The notes under the pieces are model-generated. The model worked only from the letters and a program-made list of their open reading frames with translations. It was not told the origin of the DNA and did not search any database. Shown here piece by piece: positions 56,699-64,000 of a DNA stretch of 64,000 nt (within the stretch, counting starts at the first letter, position 1; each line of letters opens with the position of its first letter). Made by a program: the position numbers and the translations under genes. Source of the stretch: Gammaproteobacteria bacterium RIFCSPHIGHO2_12_FULL_35_23 (lineage in GTDB: Bacteria > Pseudomonadota > Gammaproteobacteria > UBA12402). The stretch lies in NCBI GenBank assembly GCA_001801465.1, contig MGXT01000001.1:1-64000 (forward strand). The letters run 5' to 3'.

Positions 56699-57700
56699 AT
56701 GGAAAATATATTAATTACGGGCGGCGCAGGATATGTTGGTAGCTTATTAGTCCCTCAATTACTTGATTTAGGATACAAAGTTACTGTGTATGATACCTTA
56801 TTTTTTGGTGATGATTTTTTCCCTAAAAATAATTCTAACCTAACAATCATTGAAGGTGATATTCGAGATATTCATCATCTTCAGCAAGCATTTAAAAATA
56901 TTGACACTGTCATCAGCCTTGCTTGCATCTCTAATGACGCTAGTTTTGTTTTAGATGAAGAATTAAGCACCTCTATTAATTTAGAGGCCTTTGAACCCAT
57001 GGTTATTGCTGCTAAATCAGCAAGGGTAAAAAGATTTGTTTATGCTTCGTCAAGCTCCGTCTATGGTGTTTCAGACAAGCCCAATGTAACAGAAGACCAT
57101 CCGCTGGTTCCCTTAACTTTATATAATAAATACAAAGGCTTGTGTGAACCACTCTTATTTAAACATCAAAACGAACATTTTACTTGTGTTACTATTAGAC
57201 CCGCTACCATTTGTGGTTATGCGCCGCGCCTGCGCCTAGACCTAAGTGTTAATATTCTAACCAACCATGCAGTGGCCAACGGCAAAATAATGGTGCTTGG
57301 CGGTAATCAGCTTCGCCCCAATCTACATGTTCAAGATATGTGCGATTTATATCAATTGCTACTAACTGTGCCCAATAAAGCGATCGCAGGCCAAATTTTT
57401 AACGTCGGTTATCAGAATATGTCTATTCTTGATATCGCGCAAGTTGTCAAACAAGTCGTAGAAGAAGAGTTTCCTCAGAGACCGCCTATTCAATTAGAAA
57501 TTACTGACTCGGACGACAAGCGTTCTTATCATATAAATTCTGATAAAATTAAAAAACACCTAGGATTTACACCGAAATTTTCAGTTGAAGACGCTGTACA
57601 TGGTTTATGTAAAGCTTTTAAAGCAGGTAAAATTCCAAATAGCATAACTGATGATAAATATTATAATGTTCGAAGAATTAAATCTTTGGAAGTTGTTTAA
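56699..57700 (+). CDS. NAD-dependent NDP-sugar epimerase (extended SDR)
   Basis: A 333-residue extended SDR: ILITGGAGYVGSLLVPQL near 4-21, YASSSSVYGVSDKPNVTE near 108-125, YNKYKGLCEPLL near 133-144 (Tyr-x3-Lys) and RPATICGYAPRLRLDLS near 161-177. The CGYAPRLR variant occurs in SDRs of heptose-like clusters. I start it at ATG 56699, where the Rossmann motif begins at residue 5; an in-frame ATG 48 bases upstream would add a tail not typical for the family. The stop overlaps the next ATG (TAATG). Confidence 0.8.
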   Translation: MENILITGGAGYVGSLLVPQLLDLGYKVTVYDTLFFGDDFFPKNNSNLTIIEGDIRDIHHLQQAFKNIDTVISLACISNDASFVLDEELSTSINLEAFEPMVIAAKSARVKRFVYASSSSVYGVSDKPNVTEDHPLVPLTLYNKYKGLCEPLLFKHQNEHFTCVTIRPATICGYAPRLRLDLSVNILTNHAVANGKIMVLGGNQLRPNLHVQDMCDLYQLLLTVPNKAIAGQIFNVGYQNMSILDIAQVVKQVVEEEFPQRPPIQLEITDSDDKRSYHINSDKIKKHLGFTPKFSVEDAVHGLCKAFKAGKIPNSITDDKYYNVRRIKSLEVV

Positions 57701-58695
57701 TGGCTAATAAACCTATCGCTCTTGTAACCGGCGGCGCTGGTTTTATTGGTAGTCACATGGTTGACTTACTACTTCAACATGATTATCAGGTACGAGTCAT
57801 TGATAATTTAATAGGGGGGCATAGCAAGAACTTAAAGCAACATGCTCATAACCCTAATCTTTATTTTGCAGAAGATGATATTTTAAATTTAAGTCCCAAC
57901 TCTTCATTATTTCATAATGTTAGCTATGTCTTTCATTTTGCTGGGATAGGGGACATTGTACCTTCTATTGAAAACCCTAGTAAATACATGCTCAATAATG
58001 TTTATGGAACTGTCAAAGTATTAGAAGCCGCACGTTATGCAAAGATTAAAAAATTTGTCTATGCTGCCTCTTCTTCTTGTTATGGCTTAGCCACAACACC
58101 AACAGATGAAAAACATAACATAGCGCCACAATATCCTTATGCGCTCTCCAAACATCAAGGTGAATGTGCAGCTTTCCACTGGCATCATGTTTATAAAATG
58201 CCGGTCAATTCTATTCGAATATTTAATGCTTATGGAACTCGTGTCAGAACAACAGGTGCATATGGCGCTGTATTTGGCGTATTTTTTAAGCAAAAATTAG
58301 CTGATAAACCTTATACTGTAGTAGGAGATGGCAATCAAACTCGAGATTTTTTATATGTTACCGATGTAGCAAAAGCTTTTTTAGCTGCTGCAGAAACATC
58401 TTTTCAGGGAGAAGCTTGGAACATAGGTGCAAATAAACCTCAATCTATTAATTATTTAATAGAATTATTAGGTGGCGGCAATATTACTTATGTCCCTAAA
58501 CGCCCTGGTGAACCTGATTGCACCTGGGCTGATATTACTAAAATAAAAAATCAATTAAGATGGTCCCCTCAAGTTTCTTTTGAGGAAGGAGTAAAAATGA
58601 TGCTAGCTGAAATAAATAATTGGCAAGATGCACCATTATGGGATAAAGACTCAATTGCTAACGCAACACAGACATGGTTTGAATATTTAGATTAA
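57700..58695 (+). CDS. NAD-dependent NDP-sugar epimerase, GalE-like
   Basis: The 331 residues show VTGGAGFIGSHMVDLLL at 8-24, AASSSCYGLATTPTDEKH near 125-142, YALSKHQGE near 147-155 (Tyr-x3-Lys) and RIFNAYGTRVR near 170-180, with GGGNITYVPKRPGEPDCTWAD near 265. It is close to UDP-glucose 4-epimerases and to epimerases of ADP- or GDP-heptoses. The ATG shares one base with the previous stop. Substrate likely to be the NDP sugar made by the kinase-nucleotidyltransferase fusion downstream. Confidence 0.8.
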   Translation: MANKPIALVTGGAGFIGSHMVDLLLQHDYQVRVIDNLIGGHSKNLKQHAHNPNLYFAEDDILNLSPNSSLFHNVSYVFHFAGIGDIVPSIENPSKYMLNNVYGTVKVLEAARYAKIKKFVYAASSSCYGLATTPTDEKHNIAPQYPYALSKHQGECAAFHWHHVYKMPVNSIRIFNAYGTRVRTTGAYGAVFGVFFKQKLADKPYTVVGDGNQTRDFLYVTDVAKAFLAAAETSFQGEAWNIGANKPQSINYLIELLGGGNITYVPKRPGEPDCTWADITKIKNQLRWSPQVSFEEGVKMMLAEINNWQDAPLWDKDSIANATQTWFEYLD

Positions 58696-58706
58696 AGGGA
58701 GTTAGT

Positions 58707-60308
58707 ATGTTTTTAAACAGCTATAAACATAAAATTAAAACCATTGAGGAATTAGCTGAAATAATTGGGCCTTTTCCCCGTCAAAAAAAAATTGTCATGT
58801 GCCACGGTGTTTTTGATGTGGTTCACCCTGGGCATGTACGACATTTAATGTATGCAAAAAGCAAGGCTGATCTATTAATAACCAGTCTAACAGCAGATAT
58901 TCATATTAATAAAGGCCATTATCGTCCACACGTACCACAAAATATTCGTGCGGCCAATTTGGCAGCTTTTGAAATGGTAGATTTTGTAATTATTGATAAA
59001 AATTCCACGCCTCTTATTAACATTAATAAACTTCAACCAGATTTCTTTGCCAAAGGCTATGAATATTCTGGCACTAATAAACCCATTAAAACAGTTGAAG
59101 AAGAAAATCTGCTGGCAAGCTATGGCGGGCAAATACTCTTTACTCCAGGTGATATCGTTTATTCTTCTTCTAAATTAATTAATTTAGCAGAGCCCATGAT
59201 TCGCTTAGAAAAATTAGCCACTGTGATGGAAATTCATAATATTTCCATTAATGACCTGGAAACTTGTTTGAATTTAGACAAAAACCTTACTGTACATGTT
59301 ATTGGTGATACTATTGTAGATGGCATTATGCAAACTAATGTCATTGGTGGTCAAATTAAAACGCCCACCTTAAGTGTTCATTTGGAAGCGCAAGAAAATT
59401 ATGTTGGCGGTGCTGCTATTGTTGCCAAACACTTAAAAGCAGCCGGCGTGAATGTCATTTTTACAACGGTATTGGGTGAAGATGAGCTCGCTCAATTTGT
59501 AATACAAGATTTAGAGCAAGCTGGTGTAATAACGCAAATTATTGTAGATAAGAAAAGACCTACTACTTATAAAAACGCAGTGGTCGCCAATGGTTATCGA
59601 CTAGTCAAAATTGATACGCTTGATAACTCCTCAATTTCTGACTTGATTGTTAATCAATTGATAGAAAAAATCCGTATTACTCAGGCTGATGCGGTTATTT
59701 TTAGCGATTTCAGACATGGCATTTTTAATAAAAGAACTATTGAACCTTTGGTTTCAGCCATTCCAAACAAGTGTTTTAAAGTAGCTGATAGTCAAGTAGC
59801 TAGCCGTTGGGGAAATATTACCGAATTTAAAGGTTTTGATTTAATCACCCCCAATGAACGAGAGGCCCGCTTTGCTTTAGGTGATCAAGACTCGGGAATT
59901 CGTCCTTTAGCAAGTAATTTATATGATCAAGCCCAATGTGAAACTTTAATTTTAAAACTAGGCGAACGTGGCTTATTAACCTGTCTTAATAACCATCACG
60001 AGGCGCTAGATTCTTTTGTTGTTATTGACAGTTTTGTAGATCGCGTAGTCGACGCTGTCGGCTCTGGAGATGCTTTATTGGCTTATGCCACACTAGCTTT
60101 ATTGAAAGGTTATTCCCCTATCGTTGCCAGCATTATAGGCTCTATGGCTGCAGCCTGTGAATGTGAAATTGATGGTAATATTCCTATCACCAAAGAAGAT
60201 GTAACTAAAAAAATACTGCATTTAATCGATCATAATAAATATTTATTTGAATCATCTTCTGCAATTAATAATATACCGGTTAATACTGAAAGCGTAAAAG
60301 AACTATGA
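58707..60308 (+). CDS. bifunctional nucleotidyltransferase-sugar kinase, reversed HldE order
   Basis: A 533-residue fusion. Residues about 25-150 are a RfaE2-type nucleotidyltransferase with CHGVFDVVHPGHVRHL near 32-47 (the HxGH site). Residues about 195-520 are a PfkB-type kinase with GGAAIVAKHLKAAGVNV near 233-249, DLITPNEREARFALG near 376 and the catalytic base in DAVGSGDALLAYA near 450-462. HldE has the kinase first and nucleotidyltransferase last, so the order here is swapped. It would phosphorylate O1 of a sugar 7-phosphate and load a nucleotide. No GmhB phosphatase is visible. Follows the epimerase by 11 bases. Confidence 0.85.
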   Translation: MFLNSYKHKIKTIEELAEIIGPFPRQKKIVMCHGVFDVVHPGHVRHLMYAKSKADLLITSLTADIHINKGHYRPHVPQNIRAANLAAFEMVDFVIIDKNSTPLININKLQPDFFAKGYEYSGTNKPIKTVEEENLLASYGGQILFTPGDIVYSSSKLINLAEPMIRLEKLATVMEIHNISINDLETCLNLDKNLTVHVIGDTIVDGIMQTNVIGGQIKTPTLSVHLEAQENYVGGAAIVAKHLKAAGVNVIFTTVLGEDELAQFVIQDLEQAGVITQIIVDKKRPTTYKNAVVANGYRLVKIDTLDNSSISDLIVNQLIEKIRITQADAVIFSDFRHGIFNKRTIEPLVSAIPNKCFKVADSQVASRWGNITEFKGFDLITPNEREARFALGDQDSGIRPLASNLYDQAQCETLILKLGERGLLTCLNNHHEALDSFVVIDSFVDRVVDAVGSGDALLAYATLALLKGYSPIVASIIGSMAAACECEIDGNIPITKEDVTKKILHLIDHNKYLFESSSAINNIPVNTESVKEL

Positions 60309-61249
60309 GGGTTATTGTTGTTGGCTTAGGGGTTCAAGGCAACAAGCGCCTCCATTTTTCTGGCAAGGATTTTGTAGCTGCAGTTGACGTAGTAAAAAAA
60401 GATAAGGCAATTTATCAAGATATTACCGATGTGCCACTGACAAGTTATGATGCCGCCTTAGTTTGTTTACCCGATGCACCTAAATACAAAATTATTCGTT
60501 ATTTGCTTGAAAATAATAAACATGTTCTAGTTGAAAAACCTTTACATACCGAAACAGATGAACAAATTTTAGAGCTTCAAGTTTTGGCACAGAAAAAAAA
60601 GTTAGTTTGTTATACTGCTTATAATCATCGTTTTGAACCACACTTTATTCAAATGAAAAACTTAATTGATTCAGGTGAATTGGGTAACATTTATTCTTGC
60701 CGTTTATTTTATGGTAACGGCACAGCAAGATTAGTAAGAAATTCAATTTGGCGTGATCAAGGACTTGGCGTTTTAACAGATTTAGGCTCTCATTTATTAG
60801 ATACTATAATTTTTTGGTTTAAACATATCCCTTCATTAGGCTTTGAAAATATTGTTGTTAATACTTTTGAAAATAATGCACCCGATCATGTTATAGTAAT
60901 CAATAAAAAATCGAATCCTGTGCTGAACCTTGAAATGAGTTTAATTTCTTGGCGCAATCACTTTACTTGTGATATTTTTGCAGAAAATGGCTCAGCCCAC
61001 ATTGATTCTTTATGTAAATGGGGCCCCAGTCGCTTTATTCATCGGCAACGTTTATTACCCAGTGGTCGCCCTCCTGAAGAAACTATTACCTTGGAACAAG
61101 AAGATCCTACTTGGGCAGTAGAATACTTGCATTTTAAAAATTTAATTATCAATGGTGCAACAACTGATTTAACAACTGACCTTTGGATACAACAAACCTT
61201 AAAACGTTTGGGCCAAAGTTATTATAATTCAATTAAGGTTTTATCTTGA
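60305..61249 (+). CDS. Gfo/Idh/MocA-family oxidoreductase
   Basis: The 314-residue protein starts VIVVGLGVQGNKRLHFSG, has LVCLPDAPKY near 58 and VLVEKPLHTETDEQ near 79-92 (EKP motif), and DLGSHLLDTIIFW near 159. It lacks some of the N-terminal length of typical members. ATG overlaps the fusion gene stop by four bases, so it probably oxidises or reduces the nucleotide sugar from this operon. Substrate unknown. Confidence 0.8.
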   Translation: MRVIVVGLGVQGNKRLHFSGKDFVAAVDVVKKDKAIYQDITDVPLTSYDAALVCLPDAPKYKIIRYLLENNKHVLVEKPLHTETDEQILELQVLAQKKKLVCYTAYNHRFEPHFIQMKNLIDSGELGNIYSCRLFYGNGTARLVRNSIWRDQGLGVLTDLGSHLLDTIIFWFKHIPSLGFENIVVNTFENNAPDHVIVINKKSNPVLNLEMSLISWRNHFTCDIFAENGSAHIDSLCKWGPSRFIHRQRLLPSGRPPEETITLEQEDPTWAVEYLHFKNLIINGATTDLTTDLWIQQTLKRLGQSYYNSIKVLS

Positions 61250-62556
61250 ACAGAAACGAAAAAACTATTGTTGGCTGTGTTAGTATGTCTCATTTGGGCT
61301 TATTGCATGCAACGGCTTTTGCTGAGAAAGGGTTTGGTGTAATTTGTTATGATAATGACCGACAGGTAATTAATAATTTACAGCAAGGTATTTTACCCAT
61401 TACTGAACCTCAACTAGATGAATTATTTAATATTAGTTTTAACAAAATGCGGTTTTCTACTGCTCTTGAGCCTCTTAAACAATGCAATGTAATCTTCATT
61501 GCTTGTGATGTTCCAACTGATAATTCTGGTAACAGTGATTTAACTATTATTCATCAATTAGTTAATCAAGTACTATCGGTTATATCCGATAATTGTTGTT
61601 TAATACTGCTGTCTCAAGTTCCTCCAGGCTTCACTCGCGCTATTAACTTTGCTAAGCAAAAACTTTTTTATCAGGTTGAAACGCTTATTTTTGGACAAGC
61701 CGTAGAGCGCGCCTTATATCCAGAACGTTTTATTATTGGTGTCAATGACCCTACTCAGTCGTTACCTAAAGATTATTTAAACTTATTATCTTCATTTAAC
61801 TGCCCAATTCTTACCATGCGTTATGAAAGCGCAGAGTTGGCAAAAATCGCGATCAATATGTTTTTAGTTTCTTCCGTCAGCACTACTAATCTTTTAGCAG
61901 ACATTTGTGAAAAAATTAATGCCGACTGGCAAGAAATAATGCCCGCATTAAAATTAGACAAACGGATAGGTCCTTATGCTTACTTGAATCCTGGATTAGG
62001 CATAGCAGGCGGCAATTTAGAACGTGATTTAAATACTGTTATCCAATTAGGTCAAACACACCACTCCAATACAAATATCGTCCAGGCTTGGTTAGAGCAT
62101 TCTAAATATCGCCAAGAATGGGTATGGCAATGCTTACAACAAACTGCGATCAACAAACAGGTTAATCCTACTATTTGTATATTAGGTCTAACCTATAAAG
62201 CTAATACGCACAGTATAAAAAATTCACCTGCCATCAATTTAATTAATCGTCTAAAAAACTATCGAATTAAAGTTCATGATCCTGTGGTAACTATTAAAGA
62301 TACGCATGCGGAACAAAAAACCGACATGATAAGTGCTATACGTGATGCGGATATTGTTATTATCATGACACCATGGCAAGAATATCAGCACTTAACTATT
62401 GATTTATTAGGCGCAACAATGAAAGGTGAAATTGTCATTGATCCTTATCAAGTTATCAGCTCCAATGATAAACAAATAACTAAAATAAAATATTTTACAT
62501 TAGGCAAACAATCTAAAAAAACTGACCGAGAGAAAATTAATTATGTTGAAACATAA
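61246..62556 (+). CDS. UDP-glucose/GDP-mannose dehydrogenase-like protein without catalytic Cys
   Basis: A 436-residue protein with the three domains of nucleotide-sugar dehydrogenases: N-terminal NAD domain (TIVGCVSMSHLGLLHATAF near 8-26, an atypical glycine loop), central domain (LAKIAINMFLVSSVSTTNLL near 200) and C-terminal domain (LGLTYKANTHSIKNSPAI near 311-328). The usual GGSCFPKD active-site stretch reads GGNLERD near 259-265, so the Cys that forms the thioester is missing and one residue is deleted. It may perform a single oxidation or be an epimerase-like enzyme. The start is TTG 61246, overlapping the prior TGA, since the next Met lies inside the Rossmann loop. Confidence 0.8.
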   Translation: MNRNEKTIVGCVSMSHLGLLHATAFAEKGFGVICYDNDRQVINNLQQGILPITEPQLDELFNISFNKMRFSTALEPLKQCNVIFIACDVPTDNSGNSDLTIIHQLVNQVLSVISDNCCLILLSQVPPGFTRAINFAKQKLFYQVETLIFGQAVERALYPERFIIGVNDPTQSLPKDYLNLLSSFNCPILTMRYESAELAKIAINMFLVSSVSTTNLLADICEKINADWQEIMPALKLDKRIGPYAYLNPGLGIAGGNLERDLNTVIQLGQTHHSNTNIVQAWLEHSKYRQEWVWQCLQQTAINKQVNPTICILGLTYKANTHSIKNSPAINLINRLKNYRIKVHDPVVTIKDTHAEQKTDMISAIRDADIVIIMTPWQEYQHLTIDLLGATMKGEIVIDPYQVISSNDKQITKIKYFTLGKQSKKTDREKINYVET

Positions 62557-63451
62557 TAATAGTAAAGCAATAACACCTAGTCGGGTAGTTATTTTAGGCG
62601 CCAAAGGATTTGTTGGCTCCGCTACTACCACTCTTTTATCAAAAAATAATTTTAATGTTCTTTCTTTAGGACAACAAGAAGTAGATTTATCAAAAAACGA
62701 ATCCGTTGACAAACTAACTCATATTCTATGTCCTGATGACGCGCTAATTATTGTTTCTGCAAAAGCGCCTTGTAAAAATTATACTATGCTTTATGAAAAC
62801 ATAGCGATGATGAAAAATGTTTGTGATGCGCTAATAAAAAAACCGGTCAAACAAGTAATTTATATTAGTTCTGACGCTGTTTATGCTGATTCTGCTAATA
62901 AAATTACTGAAAGCTCTTTAGTTGCATCAACCTCTTTGCATGGCATTATGCATTGGGCTAGAGAACAAATGCTTTCATCAATAATAGCATCTCAGGCACT
63001 TCTAATTATGCGCCCCTCTCTACTCTATGGTAAGGCCGATCCACATAATGGCTATGGCCCTAACAGCTTTTATCGATTAGCCGCAGCAAATAAACCCATC
63101 CAACTGTTTGGCAAAGGTGAAGAATTACGTGACCATGTATATATCAATGATGTGACTGAAATTATTCGTTTATGTTTAATCCATCAAAGCCATGGTATTT
63201 TAAATATTGCTACTGGCAATGTAATTTCTTTTTATGATATTGCGCAACAAATAGTAAAACTCTTTGATCACAAAGCTGATATAATTTGCAATCCAAGAAA
63301 CGCTCCCATGCCTCATAATGGTTATCGCGCTTTTGATCCATCACTTTCTCACAGGTTATTTCCTGCATTTCAATATACTTCTTTTACCGAAGGAATTTTA
63401 AAAACTCATTTTGAATATCAAGCTCAATTTAAAGAAGAAAGCTATGTCTGA
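62543..63451 (+). CDS. NAD-dependent epimerase-like SDR with altered catalytic residues
   Basis: The 302 residues have an extended SDR Rossmann core (VVILGAKGFVGSATTTLL near 15-32) and SSDAVYADSANKITE near 111-125 and RPSLLYGKADPHN near 158. Where Tyr-x3-Lys should lie, the sequence reads LHGIMHWAREQM near 138-149, with His in place of both Tyr and Lys. Overlaps the dehydrogenase gene by 14 bases. It could be a non-catalytic sugar binder or use another base. Substrate unknown. Confidence 0.75.
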   Translation: MLKHNNSKAITPSRVVILGAKGFVGSATTTLLSKNNFNVLSLGQQEVDLSKNESVDKLTHILCPDDALIIVSAKAPCKNYTMLYENIAMMKNVCDALIKKPVKQVIYISSDAVYADSANKITESSLVASTSLHGIMHWAREQMLSSIIASQALLIMRPSLLYGKADPHNGYGPNSFYRLAAANKPIQLFGKGEELRDHVYINDVTEIIRLCLIHQSHGILNIATGNVISFYDIAQQIVKLFDHKADIICNPRNAPMPHNGYRAFDPSLSHRLFPAFQYTSFTEGILKTHFEYQAQFKEESYV

Positions 63452-64000
63452 AATTAATTTATTAAAATCTCTACCTAAAACAAAAAGAAATGTTCAAGCA
63501 AGAGCTGAAGCAAAAGATCCTAAGGTTATTCATATTGCTAAGCAATTCTCAGAGCTTTTTTTTGACGGACCTAGAAAATATGGTTATGGCGGTTATTATT
63601 ACGACGGCAGATGGATTCCGGTTGCTAAGGACATTATTGAGCATTTTAATTTAAAACCAGGGGATAGAGTATTAGATGTAGGTTGTGCAAAAGGATTTTT
63701 AGTCAAAGATCTCATGAAAGTTTGTCCTGGTTTAGAAGCATTTGGACTCGATATTTCTGAATATGCTCTAAAACATTGTGAGCCAGAAATCATTGGAAGA
63801 TTGCATCAAGGTACTGCTGATCAACTTCCTTTTCCAGATAATAGCTTTGAGGCTGTTATTTCTATCAATACTATCCATAATTATAAACGTGAAGGAGTAA
63901 TAACGGCTCTAAAAGAAATTCAACGGGTATCAAAAGGAAAAGGCTATGTACAGGTAGATAGTTATCATACGCCTGGACAAAAACAGCTACTTGAAGAATG
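63444..64000 (+). CDS. class I SAM methyltransferase, C-terminus beyond window
   Basis: Starts at ATG 63444, overlapping the previous stop by eight bases (ATGTCTGA), and runs to the right edge with 185 codons. It begins MSEINLLKSLPKTKRNVQAR and carries SAM motif I VLDVGCAKGFLVKDL near 76-90, the acidic loop FGLDISEYAL near 100, and AVISINTIHNYKREG near 138. It is a Methyltransf_11-type enzyme, the last visible gene of the plus-strand operon, with the operon likely continuing to the right. Confidence 0.75.
   Translation, partial: MSEINLLKSLPKTKRNVQARAEAKDPKVIHIAKQFSELFFDGPRKYGYGGYYYDGRWIPVAKDIIEHFNLKPGDRVLDVGCAKGFLVKDLMKVCPGLEAFGLDISEYALKHCEPEIIGRLHQGTADQLPFPDNSFEAVISINTIHNYKREGVITALKEIQRVSKGKGYVQVDSYHTPGQKQLLEE

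Overview
The window is a single large surface-polysaccharide (O-antigen or lipid-linked glycan) gene cluster from an AT-rich Gram-negative bacterium. The combination of a legionaminic acid pathway with a CBS-domain guanylyltransferase, acetimidoyl-type amidotransferases with adjacent methyltransferases, FdxA-type ferredoxin and low GC points to Legionella or a close relative in the Legionellales. That placement is inference from gene content; no ribosomal or housekeeping marker is present to confirm it.

Layout. Positions 1-142 hold the start of an EthD-domain gene, probably the flank. From 360 to 40768 nearly everything lies on the minus strand. 360-10531 is a tightly packed run: a transferase-like gene, then a six-gene set (cyclase-fold hydrolase, 2-hydroxyacid dehydrogenase, 3-dehydroquinate-synthase-like cyclase, SDR, Gfo/Idh oxidoreductase, KdsB-like cytidylyltransferase) that looks like a pathway to a CMP-activated, possibly carbocyclic, sugar, followed by an FkbM methyltransferase, a second Gfo/Idh and a HisC-like aminotransferase. 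10740-15955 has a methyltransferase, an N-acetyl-sugar amidotransferase, a NeuC/LegG epimerase, another methyltransferase and an epimerase. 16009-18338 is a B12-type radical SAM enzyme with a 7Fe ferredoxin. 18506-23417 is a GT-C membrane protein, SDR, GMC oxidoreductase and GT2. 23796-27436 has a methyltransferase, polysaccharide deacetylase and LIC12162-like protein. 27504-40768 is a complete pseudaminic acid operon (PseI, PseH, PseG, SpsF/PseF, PseC, PseB) with inserted decorating genes and an amidotransferase-HisH-HisF set.

A plus-strand pair (41061-43280, GT-C protein and methyltransferase) separates this from the second nonulosonic acid module at 43281-52671 (minus): CMP-transferase, methyltransferase, putative glycosyltransferase, second HisH/HisF pair, PtmE-like guanylyltransferase, NeuD acetyltransferase, LegI, LegC, LegB. 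Its missing step (LegG/NeuC) and its missing amidotransferase are both found 30 kb away at 11.5-14.2 kb. Next come a PglK-like ABC flippase, a TIGR04372-like transferase and a GmhA-like SIS isomerase. At 56.4-56.7 kb transcription diverges, and 56699-64000 (plus) is an operon with three NDP-sugar epimerase-like proteins, a nucleotidyltransferase-kinase fusion in the reverse domain order to HldE, a Gfo/Idh, a nucleotide-sugar dehydrogenase lacking its catalytic Cys, and a truncated methyltransferase.

Together the genes could make two different 5,7-diamino nonulosonic acids (pseudaminic and legionaminic type), convert N-acetyl to acetimidoyl groups and perhaps methylate or formylate them, build at least one heptose-like and one carbocyclic-like sugar, assemble these with mostly non-classical GT-B-like transferases, and flip the product with an ABC exporter. 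No Wzx, Wzy, Wzm/Wzt, tRNA, rRNA, CRISPR array or insertion sequence was seen.
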